Shown in pieces: positions 9,133-17,552 of a DNA stretch of 64,000 nt; the stretch's first letter is position 1; every line of letters begins with the position of its first letter. The position numbers and the translations under genes were made by a program. This stretch comes from a virus: positions 62,001 through 126,000 of the IMG/VR virus record IMGVR_UViG_3300047095_000811; one strand, given 5' to 3'. The notes beneath the pieces were generated by a model, which did no database searches, was not told where the DNA came from, and saw only the letters and a program-made list of their open reading frames with translations.

Positions 9133-11169
9133 TTAGCGGTTCACGACGAAGTCGATGAAGATACGCTCGATCAGACCGGTGAAGATCATGTCCACGCGAA
9201 CGCGGGCAATCTTCTGTTGACGGTCGTAGTCGGAGGCGTAGACAGCACCGGAGATGGTCTTGCAGGTCCTGTTGGAAACCCACTTCTGCAGGTAGCTGTT
9301 CAGGTTGTAAGACATCGACTCGTGGGTGATCGCGTCGTTGAACTCGTCGCGGTACTCGTCCATCATCGCTTCGACGTCACGCTTGATGCGCATCAGCGCA
9401 CGGACGTTGTTGATGTTGGACAGAGCAGAGTTGACGGTCTGCGCAGTCAGCTGCGTACCGAAGTTGATGCGCTTCGGATCCTTCTCGACGTAGTTGACCT
9501 GCGCCTTGTAGAGGGATTCCTTCCACATCTCGTTCGGGAAGAAGTTGATCTGGTCGAAGCCGGAGATCGTGCCACGGCGGGGGCCGGTGAAGGACCACTG
9601 GACGCCAAACTGCTCGTCGTTTGCCGGAATCTTCTTGGCCAGGAAGTAGGTCATGGTGACCTTGATGTTCTGGCCGGTGTACTCGTCGTAAACCACCGCG
9701 TCTTGGCCGAAAATGGCAGTGCGGAAGTTGGACATGGAGATGGAACCGTGGCGGAAGTCGATCGTCTGCTGGGCGGTCGCTTGGAAGCCGCAGTCGAGGA
9801 TTGCCACGCAGTCTTCGCGCATCACGTCTGCGAACTCGGACATCGCGTTCTTCACGGAAGCCGGGTTGTTGCCGTCGAGCAGCACGTCGAAGAGGTACTG
9901 TTTCTTGTCGAGGATCACGCTGTCGATCTCGGCTTTGTAAGCCTTGTTCAGCAGGGACTCTTCGCTGAAGTCAGCGATCTGAACCCACAGAGCCGGGTTG
10001 GCACCAGTCGGATCGGCAGACTTGTCGTACACCGGACCCCAAGTGCCGTCGTGGCCACCCATCAGGTAGCAGACGTCGGACAGATCGGGAGCGAAAGACA
10101 GAGTCTTCCAGTTGTCCTGATAGTCTTCCGGGTTCGGCACGTCGACGTTGTTGACCTTGGGAGTCGCGAACTTGACGCCTTGGTTGTGGTGGATGGCGGC
10201 AGCGGTGAAGGACGGGGAGGCAGTGCCTTGGCCGGACGCATACACTTGAACGCCAGAACGCTCCTTGCCGAAGAAGACGTCCAGATGCAGCGGGTTGACG
10301 CCGCTGATGTCGGGATCGTGACCGGCAGTGCCATCAACGCCCATGTCGAAGTCGATGATGAAGGAACGAACTTCCTCCATGCGGTCTTCGTACTCGTCGG
10401 CGATGGCGACCTTCAGGAACTTGGAGTACTTGTTCAGCACGTTTGCGAAGAACAGGGACTCGCGGCTGCGATCCTTGGCGGTCTTCTCGAAGGAGACCGT
10501 GTAGGGACCGTCGACAACCACGTCAGCGCCGGTGATGTCCTTGGCGGTGATTTCCAGACCGTAGGTACGGAAGTCGTACGTATTGTCCAGACCGTCCTTC
10601 ACGGACAGGCGGATGCCCATCTTGTTGTACGCCTTGCCACGACCGTACGGGTAGAACACGGCCAGCGGGTACACCTTGGTGGTGGAGGGAACGGGATGGC
10701 CGGTGCCGAGCACGTCGGTCATGGCGGAGGTGTTCGCCATATCCGGTGCGGTGTTGACCAGAGTCTCCATCGCTTCCAGACTAGCGGCGGAAGTGCCGAC
10801 AGTGTTCTTGGAACCGACGTTGGAGATCAGAGGAACAACGGTTTTGGAACCGTTCACGTTGTCCAGACCGAGGGACAGGACGATGTTGGAGTACTCTGCA
10901 TCACCCGGCAGAACACGGATGAAGTAAGCCTCACCGCCTGCGCCCAGCCAGTTGTACACGTTGTACATGGACTGGCCGGTGATCGGCATGTTGGGTTCGC
11001 CGAAGATGAACTTGGCTTCATCCTTGGTGGTGAGTCTTGTCAGAATGTTGTCAGGGCCTTTCACGGCCTTGCCGCATGCGAAAAGAACCGTCGTACCCGC
11101 CGCAGTCTGGAAGACGAACGAGTTGTCGATGATTCTCGAATGCACTGACGGATGCAAATATTCAGGCAT
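9133..11169 (-). CDS. Tail sheath protein
   Basis: Contractile sheath subunit (T4 gp18-like), polymerised around the tail tube. The start at 11169 is preferred because GGAAAG precedes it; a longer frame adds 17 unlikely residues. The 678-residue product has a variable middle (about 130-380) and a conserved C-terminal part with the segments SMSNFRTAIFGQDAVVYDEYT, FTGPRRGTISGFDQINFFPNE and NNVRALMRIKRDVE, typical of sheath C-terminal domains that join neighbouring subunits. The tube gene follows. Confidence 0.92.
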   Translation of the reverse strand: MPEYLHPSVHSRIIDNSFVFQTAAGTTVLFACGKAVKGPDNILTRLTTKDEAKFIFGEPNMPITGQSMYNVYNWLGAGGEAYFIRVLPGDAEYSNIVLSLGLDNVNGSKTVVPLISNVGSKNTVGTSAASLEAMETLVNTAPDMANTSAMTDVLGTGHPVPSTTKVYPLAVFYPYGRGKAYNKMGIRLSVKDGLDNTYDFRTYGLEITAKDITGADVVVDGPYTVSFEKTAKDRSRESLFFANVLNKYSKFLKVAIADEYEDRMEEVRSFIIDFDMGVDGTAGHDPDISGVNPLHLDVFFGKERSGVQVYASGQGTASPSFTAAAIHHNQGVKFATPKVNNVDVPNPEDYQDNWKTLSFAPDLSDVCYLMGGHDGTWGPVYDKSADPTGANPALWVQIADFSEESLLNKAYKAEIDSVILDKKQYLFDVLLDGNNPASVKNAMSEFADVMREDCVAILDCGFQATAQQTIDFRHGSISMSNFRTAIFGQDAVVYDEYTGQNIKVTMTYFLAKKIPANDEQFGVQWSFTGPRRGTISGFDQINFFPNEMWKESLYKAQVNYVEKDPKRINFGTQLTAQTVNSALSNINNVRALMRIKRDVEAMMDEYRDEFNDAITHESMSYNLNSYLQKWVSNRTCKTISGAVYASDYDRQQKIARVRVDMIFTGLIERIFIDFVVNR

Positions 11170-11272
11170 AGTTTCTTTCCTTAAGTGAGAAAGTGTGCAT
11201 AGCTTCCGAAGCCCTTGCACAATGTCAAAGGTTTTGGGATAGCCTTCTAAGTAGTTGTTTGGGAGGACCCTG
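11170..11272 (-). promoter_or_regulatory. Leader of the sheath gene with a possible sigma70-like promoter
   Basis: On the minus strand TTGACA is followed 17 bases later by TACTTA, a fair -35/-10 pair. A second TTGACA lies closer to the gene without a well-spaced -10. The gap carries no gene. Low confidence. Confidence 0.35.
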
Positions 11273-11971
11273 TCAATATTTGAGGATCTTCTCTACCGGC
11301 GAGATGATCTGGTCCTTTTCGCCGCGAGACATGATGACTGCGGACTGCAACGACTTATTGATGTCTTCGAAGGAGATTGCGTTGAAGACGGAGGTGACGC
11401 GGGAGATCTCCTTGATCGAGATGAGCTTGAAATCCTTCGGCGAAACGCTCTTGTCCTTCAAGGCGAGGCGGAGAGGCTTCGTCTCATCCTTGTCCCAGCG
11501 GACCAACTCGGACGTGATAGCTTCGATGACGACCGGCTGAGACGCTACACGGGTGTCGTTCATCTGAGCGTTCTTGGAGAACAGGCCGATCAGCTCTTCC
11601 GGAGAATTCACGTTGATCTTTGCGGCGATCAAGTAGTTTAGGAACTTATTGACCGAATCGACCCGCTTGAAGTACGTGGTCGACTCGATGATTACGTCTT
11701 CCGGTTCGAACGTCACGTACTTCCCTTCGGAGTCGTCGGTGGCATTGAACGCGTTGATTTTGATGACAACAGGAAGGTTGACCTGATAGTCTTTGTACTT
11801 GGCGAAAGAGGCGTCGTCCGAGACCCTCATCACGAAGAAGCCGAGAGTCTGGATGTCGGTGTCGATCACCTCTGCCAGTTCATCCTCGAACATCTGCTTC
11901 GAGATGATCACTCGGATGTACTTCTTCGCGATCACCTTGTTGTCTTTCTGCTCTATGAAGGGAAACTTCAT
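11273..11971 (-). CDS. Hypothetical protein upstream of the sheath gene
   Basis: 232 residues from the ATG at 11971, chosen because AAGG lies 8-9 bases upstream; the longer frame to 12034 would run through a hairpin. It has an alternating strand/helix N terminus (KKYIRVIISKQMFEDELAE) and a helical C terminus. No known motif. It lies between terminase-side genes and the sheath, so a tail-terminator, neck or assembly role is possible, but not shown. Confidence 0.7.
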   Translation of the reverse strand: MKFPFIEQKDNKVIAKKYIRVIISKQMFEDELAEVIDTDIQTLGFFVMRVSDDASFAKYKDYQVNLPVVIKINAFNATDDSEGKYVTFEPEDVIIESTTYFKRVDSVNKFLNYLIAAKINVNSPEELIGLFSKNAQMNDTRVASQPVVIEAITSELVRWDKDETKPLRLALKDKSVSPKDFKLISIKEISRVTSVFNAISFEDINKSLQSAVIMSRGEKDQIISPVEKILKY

Positions 11972-12004
11972 CTTGAATTCCTTACAGTGATCTAGGTAGA
12001 TGTT

Positions 12005-12028
12005 CCCGTATGGCGTTAACCATACGGG
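12005..12028 (-). terminator. Hairpin between two minus-strand genes
   Basis: Perfect 9-bp stem (CCCGTATGG / CCATACGGG) with a 6-base loop, 8 bases past a stop codon. There is no T-run, so it may be a weak terminator, attenuator or processing site. Its loop (TTAACG on the minus strand) resembles that of the terminator at 50801 (TTAGCG). Confidence 0.55.
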
Positions 12029-12035
12029 AGACACA

Positions 12036-12635
12036 TCACACTTTCTTGAAGATCTCGTAAGCCTTACCGCCGAGTACCGGAATCAGGCCGAGGCGGGAGT
12101 TGGTGCGCATGATCATGAAGGCGAACTTCACGAAGACGGCGTACTCCTTCGGGTTAGCGCAGTTCTTGGCGAACAGGTTCACCGTGTTGAACATGCAGAT
12201 CATCTTCTCGCGGAACTCGGCGTCCTTGATAGAGTCGATGGTCTGCATCACCTTCTGGTAGTGGAGGCCGACGATCCGGTTGCGGCGGTACAGGGAGCGC
12301 ATTTCGCGTTCGTCCGTCAGGCGCAGGGAATTTAGGCGCTTCACCCCGGAGATGTCCACCATCTCCAGAATCTTCTCGGAGTTATTGATCAGATCGGCGT
12401 TCATCAAGACGTTCTTGGCTGCGGCAATCTGGTGGGGCTGGCTCTCGGGGTCGGCGATGTCGGCTTCTGCCTTCTTCGTCATCCCCTCAAGGTACATGTT
12501 CATCACATCGACGTAGCCCTTGCGGATGTCTTCCACGTCTTGCTTCAGCGCGGCCAGCTTGCCAGCCACGTCCTCTTGGAGGTCGAATTCTTCGCCCAAC
12601 TCTTCAAGAGTCACTTCGTCCTTTTGTTCTTGCAT
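12036..12635 (-). CDS. Hypothetical helical protein
   Basis: 199 residues, almost entirely helical by composition, with a strongly acidic first 30 residues and a charged coiled-coil-like segment around 20-60. The C terminus is more hydrophobic (FVKFAFMIMRT). No family recognised. The start overlaps the stop of the upstream gene as TGATG, so the two are translationally coupled. They may be the small terminase or neck proteins expected near the large terminase, but neither shows a diagnostic motif. Confidence 0.72.
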   Translation of the reverse strand: MQEQKDEVTLEELGEEFDLQEDVAGKLAALKQDVEDIRKGYVDVMNMYLEGMTKKAEADIADPESQPHQIAAAKNVLMNADLINNSEKILEMVDISGVKRLNSLRLTDEREMRSLYRRNRIVGLHYQKVMQTIDSIKDAEFREKMICMFNTVNLFAKNCANPKEYAVFVKFAFMIMRTNSRLGLIPVLGGKAYEIFKKV

Positions 12636-13381
12636 CAGTTCAGTCCTTTTAGTTTTTCGACGAGTTCGTCGCGGAACTCGGTTGTGATGTGAGGGAAGTC
12701 GTCGTGCTCGGGGAAGTCGCAGACGTAGCGATGGAAAGCCTCGCAGACGTCCATCCCGTCAAAGATCTTGTGGATCGTGGAGACTTGGTCGTAGTTCAGC
12801 ACCAGTCCGTTGATTTCCTCGGTGAGGTCAGCTCCGCTGGAGATGTACTCTGCGGCAATTTCTTGATAGAACGCGACGAGGCTGATGTATGTCGGAGAGA
12901 TCTCCGGGACTTCTTCCTTCAGGCGTGGGAGCATGAAGTCTTTCTTCGTCTCTTTCTTGAACCGCTGGGCGAGATCTTTGCGCTGGGAGATTGCGGATGC
13001 AACCATCATGTCCAGAACGTTGCGGCGGCGGTTGAAGTAGAAGAAGTAGTAGACGAAGCGCATGTCGGACTGCGAGTCTACAGAGACTGCGGAGGGTTCG
13101 ATTACTCCTTCGTAGTCCTTGGTGAACTGTTCGTAGATCAGAGTCCACACGGTCTTCTTGAGCTCTTCGAGAGACTCGCGGTGGTCGTTTTCTTGGGCCA
13201 CCACGATGGACATGTTGATCTTCTCCAGAATCGCTTCTAGGTAGTCGGTGCTCTGGGTCTCAAGCTGGAGGCTTTTATTGGCGAGGAACTCCTGAAGCCC
13301 CTCGTGCAGAAGGGCGTAGGACTCCTCCATGTAAGCCTCGGGCTCGATGGCGCTAGGGCTCAGGGAGTCGAGATTGCTCAT
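12635..13381 (-). CDS. Hypothetical protein downstream of the large terminase
   Basis: 248 residues, acidic and helical, with an aromatic cluster (RFVYYFFYFNRRR) near the middle and a His/Asp-rich C terminus. The family is unknown to me. It lies 2 bases from the terminase stop and its own stop overlaps the next start, so it belongs to a terminase-led operon. A role in packaging or head-tail joining is inferred from that context only. Confidence 0.72.
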   Translation of the reverse strand: MSNLDSLSPSAIEPEAYMEESYALLHEGLQEFLANKSLQLETQSTDYLEAILEKINMSIVVAQENDHRESLEELKKTVWTLIYEQFTKDYEGVIEPSAVSVDSQSDMRFVYYFFYFNRRRNVLDMMVASAISQRKDLAQRFKKETKKDFMLPRLKEEVPEISPTYISLVAFYQEIAAEYISSGADLTEEINGLVLNYDQVSTIHKIFDGMDVCEAFHRYVCDFPEHDDFPHITTEFRDELVEKLKGLN

Positions 13382-13383
13382 TT

Positions 13384-15444
13384 TTATTTCCGTAGAATGC
13401 TGAGAGTTGATGTATTAATCACCAGTTCGCGTTTACCGTTCTTGGGTGAGAACTTGTCCTTGGCGTACTTCAATATGTCGATACCACGGTCGTGGAGGTC
13501 AATCATTTCTTGAAGAGAGAGACCGGACACGATCTCGGGTGCCTTCTGGACGCGGTTCAGGTCGGCGATCGAGCGCGGGACGCTCTTCCCTGAAGACACG
13601 ACCTGCGCGTTTGCCGAAATCGACGAGCTGGTGCGAAGGAAGTGCGAGATCGAGTTACCGTAGGCGACTGCGTAGCGGACGAAGAGGTATGCGAAGAGAA
13701 CGTCATCATGGCATCCCCGCTCGTGCTCCACCTTGCCCTTGGAGTCGTACACCAAGGTCTTGACCTCGTCGTACAGATCCTTGACGCCAAGCAGGTTCGG
13801 GTCCTCGTCGACGACCTGAACCAGCAGGTCGATCATCGCATCGCGGGACTGCTGCGTGGTGTTCACGCCGTACGTGATGTTGTCCTTCTTCGTCCGGTAG
13901 AGCTTATCCTTGTCCTTGTCCTTGATAGGGTAATCGTAGAAAAGGTTGTTAGGGATTCTCCGCACCAGATGGTCGACGAGCGACTTACCGTAGCTGTTCC
14001 GTTCGATCACTAGGACGGAGTCGGTCAGCAGGTTCTTTACCACCCACTCAAGCAGGGACGAGTAGTACGCGAGGTTGATCTTGTTGTTTCTGAAGATCGC
14101 ACAGGGGTACATGTCGATCGGATCGACCACGACGAAGGCAGACGAGTCGTTGCCCGTGCCGCCAGAAGTATCGACGCCGATCAGGTAGCGTTTGCTCTTC
14201 TCAAGCGGGCGGTACACCTTGAGCGGGTACTTCTCAAACACCTTCCCGGTCACCACGTCCGGGTCGTCGGTGACGGACATGAAGACCGTCTCGATCGGCT
14301 CCTCGACGAGGTGAGAGTAGATGACGTCCAGCTGCTCTTCAGAGAAGACCGAGTTATCGGAAGCCTTCGTCCATTCAAGGTCGATCTCTCGGCGGATGAC
14401 CAGCTGGTCGTTGGTCAGGGCGCGACATTCTTTGTTGTACCAAGCGTCGTCCAACCCAAGCTGCTGCCAAGTGAACTTGATGTACAAGAAGTCGTTGCTG
14501 GAGTTCGCGGTGATGTACGCTCTCGCATCCTCCTGATTCATGTCGTACAGCTCCTCGGTGAACTCGCAGGCCCCCATGATCATGGAGTGGCAGTATTCGC
14601 CCTCTGCGGAGTCGAGGTTGTTTGGCGTAGTCGTGATAATCTTGGAGAAGGGCTTGCCGTTATCCTTAGCGATCTCGGCGACCTTAGACTGCGCGGGGGC
14701 AGCAGATTTGTACACGACGCCGTTGTGGCGGAGGAAGGCAAACTCGTCCAGCCAGAGGATCGGGGTGGTCATACCGCGTCCCTGCTTGTCAGCAGCTTCG
14801 TGCGAATTCGGAGAGCCGGAGCACTTGATCGAGTTGTTGCGCTTGGCGTTGATGATGGACTCGATGTTGTTCGTGTCCTCGTCATTGAAGATTGCTTCCT
14901 GCACGTAGTCTGGCAGCAGGCCGCGAATATCCTTCAGGCGCTTGAGGTTGTTGTTCGCGTCAGCCACGCTCTTGTTGGAGAACAGCATCTGCGAGTTGGT
15001 GGTGCCGAAGTCGTAGATCCAAGCGAGGATCGCAGCCACCGACATGGTCTTGCCCTTCTGCCGTGGCAGCAGAAGGATCGGATTGAAATTGTTCAGCACA
15101 GCCCAGACCACGGCAAGGTTGCCGCGATGGAGCTCAAACCGAAGGGCCTTACCCGGAGCCGGGATGCGGGCCACCTCTCTCAGGAAGTACCAAGGATTGC
15201 GGACGATCTCAGTGATGACCCTTGCTTTCTCGTCCCTGGTGATGCGCTTGTTGTGCGGATCGACATTCATCAGGCTCTTGTCGTACAGGCGCAGGAAGAA
15301 CTTGTTGTTCGATACCCCCTGTTCCTTCAGGTGCTTAAAGAGCTTGACAAACGATATGTTCTTCGTTGTCGTATGAATGGTGTAGTCGTCGTACACCACT
15401 TTGCCGAAGTAAGGATCAACCTCACTCCGCTTTTTGGCCGTCAT
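13384..15444 (-). CDS. Large terminase subunit (T4 gp17-like)
   Basis: ATP-driven motor and nuclease that packages DNA through the portal. 686 residues from the ATG at 15444, with GGAG upstream; a longer frame would start inside the preceding terminator. The ATPase domain has Walker A LLLPRQKGKT (about 122-131), Walker B PILWLDEFAFL (about 225-235) and the coupling motif ITTTPNN. The RNase-H-fold nuclease has LIGVDTSGG (about 419-427), LVIERNS (near 478) and CHDDVLFAY (near 576), giving the acidic metal ligands. All key residues are present. A terminator separates it from the small gene upstream. Confidence 0.95.
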   Translation of the reverse strand: MTAKKRSEVDPYFGKVVYDDYTIHTTTKNISFVKLFKHLKEQGVSNNKFFLRLYDKSLMNVDPHNKRITRDEKARVITEIVRNPWYFLREVARIPAPGKALRFELHRGNLAVVWAVLNNFNPILLLPRQKGKTMSVAAILAWIYDFGTTNSQMLFSNKSVADANNNLKRLKDIRGLLPDYVQEAIFNDEDTNNIESIINAKRNNSIKCSGSPNSHEAADKQGRGMTTPILWLDEFAFLRHNGVVYKSAAPAQSKVAEIAKDNGKPFSKIITTTPNNLDSAEGEYCHSMIMGACEFTEELYDMNQEDARAYITANSSNDFLYIKFTWQQLGLDDAWYNKECRALTNDQLVIRREIDLEWTKASDNSVFSEEQLDVIYSHLVEEPIETVFMSVTDDPDVVTGKVFEKYPLKVYRPLEKSKRYLIGVDTSGGTGNDSSAFVVVDPIDMYPCAIFRNNKINLAYYSSLLEWVVKNLLTDSVLVIERNSYGKSLVDHLVRRIPNNLFYDYPIKDKDKDKLYRTKKDNITYGVNTTQQSRDAMIDLLVQVVDEDPNLLGVKDLYDEVKTLVYDSKGKVEHERGCHDDVLFAYLFVRYAVAYGNSISHFLRTSSSISANAQVVSSGKSVPRSIADLNRVQKAPEIVSGLSLQEMIDLHDRGIDILKYAKDKFSPKNGKRELVINTSTLSILRK

Positions 15445-15453
15445 GGTTACTCC

Positions 15454-15489
15454 GAAAAAAAAAGAGGACACTATCTAAGTGTCCTCTTT
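15454..15489 (-). terminator. Intrinsic terminator before the large terminase gene
   Basis: Perfect 12-bp stem (AAAGAGGACACT / AGTGTCCTCTTT) with a 5-base loop, followed on the minus strand by nine T. It ends just upstream of the terminase ribosome site, so terminase expression needs read-through or a promoter overlapping this spot. Confidence 0.92.
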
Positions 15490-15500
15490 CTCGCAGAGGT

Positions 15501-15746
15501 TTACGCCTCTACGTGGAACATCCCGTCGCCTTGTGGGCAAAGGTCATCCAGTTCGTCGAGCTGAGAATCGAAGAATTCCTTGAAGGCTTTTTCGGCCTTC
15601 TGGACCATGCGCTTCACACCCGACATCGAGTCACGGCGCTTCTTCTTCGGCGCTTCAGTCTTGATACCCCAGTACTCCGGCATCTCCTGAAGCATCTCTT
15701 GCTGTTCGATCTCGTAAGTCGCCTTGGCTACCATCGATGCGTCCAT
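15501..15746 (-). CDS. Hypothetical small charged protein
   Basis: 81 residues with a basic KKKRRD patch near the middle and an acidic end. AAGGAGACC precedes the ATG. It lies 14 bases downstream of the 64-residue gene and is followed by a strong terminator, so the pair forms a short unit behind the promoter-like motif at 15997. Function unknown; the charge pattern would allow nucleic-acid or protein binding. Confidence 0.7.
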   Translation of the reverse strand: MDASMVAKATYEIEQQEMLQEMPEYWGIKTEAPKKKRRDSMSGVKRMVQKAEKAFKEFFDSQLDELDDLCPQGDGMFHVEA

Positions 15747-15760
15747 CTCTGGTCTCCTTC

Positions 15761-15955
15761 TCAGTGGCGAGTTTGATTCAGTTCGACTTCCAGATAGCTC
15801 TGGACGTCAGACATCTTCTCTTCGCCGTCGAAGACGAACTGTTGCCCCGCGATCTCAACGATCACGCTGCTGCTTTCCGCCGGGAAAGTCATGGTGCCTT
15901 TGAGTGCCCCGATTTTGATCTTGGTGACCAAGTCTTTTTGTTGTACTGTTGCCAT
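15761..15955 (-). CDS. Hypothetical small beta-rich protein
   Basis: 64 residues with alternating hydrophobics (VTKIKIGALKGTMTF, SVIVEIAGQQFVF) that predict a small beta barrel or sandwich. No family recognised. AAAGGAATCC precedes the ATG. Its leader closely resembles that of the gene at 36961-37299: both carry the TATnAT-N3-CGTGGT motif and a CTTTGCAA-GGA ribosome-site segment, so the two are probably regulated together. Confidence 0.72.
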   Translation of the reverse strand: MATVQQKDLVTKIKIGALKGTMTFPAESSSVIVEIAGQQFVFDGEEKMSDVQSYLEVELNQTRH

Positions 15956-15996
15956 TTCAAGGATTCCTTTGCAAAGAAAGGTATCGATAACGCACC

Positions 15997-16014
15997 GATA
16001 CCACGATAATAATA
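15997..16014 (-). promoter_or_regulatory. Candidate phage promoter, TATTAT-N3-CGTGGT
   Basis: Minus-strand TATTATTATCGTGGTATC, about 40 bases before the gene ending at 15761. Nearly identical to the sites at 28292 and 37334. Confidence 0.6.
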
Positions 16015-16045
16015 TCTCCGAATCTGACGGGCAGTTACGGTAAAA

Positions 16046-16082
16046 GAAAAAAAGAACAGCGGATGCCGCAATGGCATCCGCT
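16046..16082 (-). terminator. Intrinsic terminator after the nucleotide kinase gene
   Basis: Perfect 10-bp stem (AGCGGATGCC / GGCATCCGCT) with a GCAA-type loop, followed on the minus strand by a T-rich run (seven consecutive T). Confidence 0.92.
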
Positions 16083-16087
16083 TCTTG

Positions 16088-16708
16088 TTACACCGTCTCG
16101 GTGTGCTCTTGGTGGTAGTGATCGCGGATCACAGAAATCTTGGCAAGGTAGTCGACAATCGTTCTCGGATTGACGTACTTACCGTTCCCGTTCCGCCAGA
16201 TCGCGTTAGCCATCTGGAGCACTTGGCGCTCCTTGGTGATGAAGTCGTCGTCGCGACCGATCCGAGCCATGCGGTCTTCCACGCTCAGCTCTTCGTAGTT
16301 GACGTCGAGGCCGATCGTCACGATGTTGTAACCAGAGGCAATGTGGTTGTTGCGCTGGTTCTTTTCCAGCAGATCCTGCAGACCCTCTTCGGCGAGGATG
16401 ATGGTGGCAATCTTGCCGTCCACGAAGTCGGGGAGTGAACCGTACAGGTCCTTGAAGATGGATCCGGGATTGGTGCCGAGTACCCCGATCAGGTCGTCCT
16501 GCAGGTACCCGAAGGTTTGGCGCTGGATGAAGATGTAGGGGTCGCCTTGGCGCTCACCGGGGCGCATGGCGCGGGTGGAGAACTGCTGCAGCTTGTAGAA
16601 CAGCTCCGGATAGTCAGAGATGAGGTTCTTTTCGAGGGTGCTCTTGCCAGAGCCGGAGACGCCGACGATCGCGAGGATGGTGGGCTTGAGAATCGAGAAG
16701 TGTTCCAT
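16088..16708 (-). CDS. Guanylate-kinase-like (deoxy)nucleotide kinase
   Basis: Phosphorylates a nucleoside monophosphate using ATP, probably feeding dNTP synthesis. The 206-residue protein opens with the P-loop GVSGSGKS (about 15-22) and has the guanylate-kinase-like STRAMRPGERQGDPYIFI segment that binds the base and phosphate. Size fits guanylate kinase (about 200). The later part diverges, so the substrate could be dGMP or another, possibly modified, dNMP. AAAGGAAACC precedes the ATG, a candidate promoter lies at 16729-16746 and a terminator follows, so it is a single-gene unit. Confidence 0.82.
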   Translation of the reverse strand: MEHFSILKPTILAIVGVSGSGKSTLEKNLISDYPELFYKLQQFSTRAMRPGERQGDPYIFIQRQTFGYLQDDLIGVLGTNPGSIFKDLYGSLPDFVDGKIATIILAEEGLQDLLEKNQRNNHIASGYNIVTIGLDVNYEELSVEDRMARIGRDDDFITKERQVLQMANAIWRNGNGKYVNPRTIVDYLAKISVIRDHYHQEHTETV

Positions 16709-16728
16709 CTGGGTTTCCTTTCACATTA

Positions 16729-16746
16729 GAGGACACATTCATTATA
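16729..16746 (-). promoter_or_regulatory. Candidate phage promoter, TATAAT-N3-TGTG
   Basis: Minus-strand TATAATGAATGTGTCCTC, about 33 bases before the kinase gene. It shares TATAAT and (C/T)GTG spacing with five other sites. Confidence 0.5.
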
Positions 16747-16837
16747 TATCCTAAAACGCTGTTTAGCTTTATGACGAATCTGCAAATGCGTCCCTCATAT
16801 ATGATGCTTATGAGATTAAACCTATATGGGGTGTACA

Positions 16838-17101
16838 ATGAACAACTCGCAAATCGTTTCGTTCGAAGTAACAGAAGGTGAACTTCTGGAGATCATGACG
16901 CGCTCGGCTTCTCAAGAGACTCTTAAGAGACTGAACCGTGTGCGCAGCCAGATGGCCGATCTAGCCAGACAGGAAGCAGAACTTCTTGAGAGCCTTCAGA
17001 GAGACCGCCTCCGCTTGGATCAATTAGAGCGCCGCAACCAGCTGAATCGCGACATCACCAGGACAATTACGTATGATGCAATGGCACGTCGCCGCTTCTG
17101 A
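16838..17101 (+). CDS. Small coiled-coil protein
   Basis: 87 residues from the ATG at 16838, preferred because GGGGTG lies just upstream; a second ATG 12 bases earlier has no ribosome site. Residues about 30-70 form a long heptad-rich charged helix (LNRVRSQMADLARQEAELLE), so it is probably a coiled-coil oligomer. Function unknown. It is transcribed divergently from the kinase gene; an AT-rich spacer with the 10-bp palindrome TCATATATGA lies between, and a terminator follows. Confidence 0.75.
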   Translation: MNNSQIVSFEVTEGELLEIMTRSASQETLKRLNRVRSQMADLARQEAELLESLQRDRLRLDQLERRNQLNRDITRTITYDAMARRRF

Positions 17102-17107
17102 TGTAAG

Positions 17108-17148
17108 AAAAATCACCGGACATTACTATAGTACGGTGATTTTTTTTT
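17108..17148 (+). terminator. Intrinsic terminator after the coiled-coil gene
   Basis: Perfect 11-bp stem (AAAAATCACCG / CGGTGATTTTT) with a 15-base loop, ending in nine T. Confidence 0.9.
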
Positions 17149-17159
17149 GAGAGGTTATC

Positions 17160-17492
17160 ATGGGTACGCTAAGAGAACTTGGGTCGAAGCTCGACCATTC
17201 CATCAGAGAGGTGAACAGCCCTCACTGGTCTTTGACTAAGCTGGGCATGCTGTTCTTCCTTTTTCCGTCCATCACCGGCGTCTTCATCTACGACGCCATC
17301 ATCAATAAGCGCATGGACTGGATGAACACCGCCATCTTCATCACTGGCATCGTGACTCCCCGTCTCATCAGCCAGATCCTTGCAGCTCGCTTCGGCTATC
17401 AAGGGAAAAACGGCGAGAAGCTGGACGGAGACAACTCCATTGACGCCAGCCCTAAAGATGAAGGCGTCGTCGAACAAGCTGAGAAGAAGTAA
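17160..17492 (+). CDS. Small membrane protein with two predicted helices
   Basis: 110 residues with two hydrophobic segments (about 28-48, LGMLFFLFPSITGVFIYDAI; about 55-75, NTAIFITGIVTPRLISQILA) and a charged cytoplasmic-type tail. GAGG precedes the ATG. Small size, two membrane helices and a charged C terminus fit a class II holin, but no endolysin gene is adjacent, so it could equally be another inner-membrane effector. Confidence 0.75.
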   Translation: MGTLRELGSKLDHSIREVNSPHWSLTKLGMLFFLFPSITGVFIYDAIINKRMDWMNTAIFITGIVTPRLISQILAARFGYQGKNGEKLDGDNSIDASPKDEGVVEQAEKK

Positions 17493-17524
17493 TTAAAACC
17501 CCCATACCCGCGAAGGGTATGGGG
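17491..17524 (-). terminator. Terminator between convergent genes
   Basis: Perfect 10-bp stem (CCCCATACCC / GGGTATGGGG) with the loop GCGAA. The minus strand has GTTTTAATT after it, so it mainly serves the HU-like gene and may also stop + transcription. Confidence 0.85.
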
Positions 17525-17552
17525 ATCTAACGCTGAAGGTCACCAGAGGCGA

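Noticed and set aside
9217-11148. 643-codon + frame opposite the tail sheath gene
   Set aside because: Valine-rich shadow of the well-supported sheath protein; no ribosome site.
14311-15564. 417-codon + frame opposite the large terminase
   Set aside because: Antisense to Walker motifs and nuclease residues; composition typical of a shadow.
17160-17492. Firm call of the two-helix protein as a holin
   Set aside because: No endolysin or spanin lies next to it; kept as a membrane protein of unknown function.
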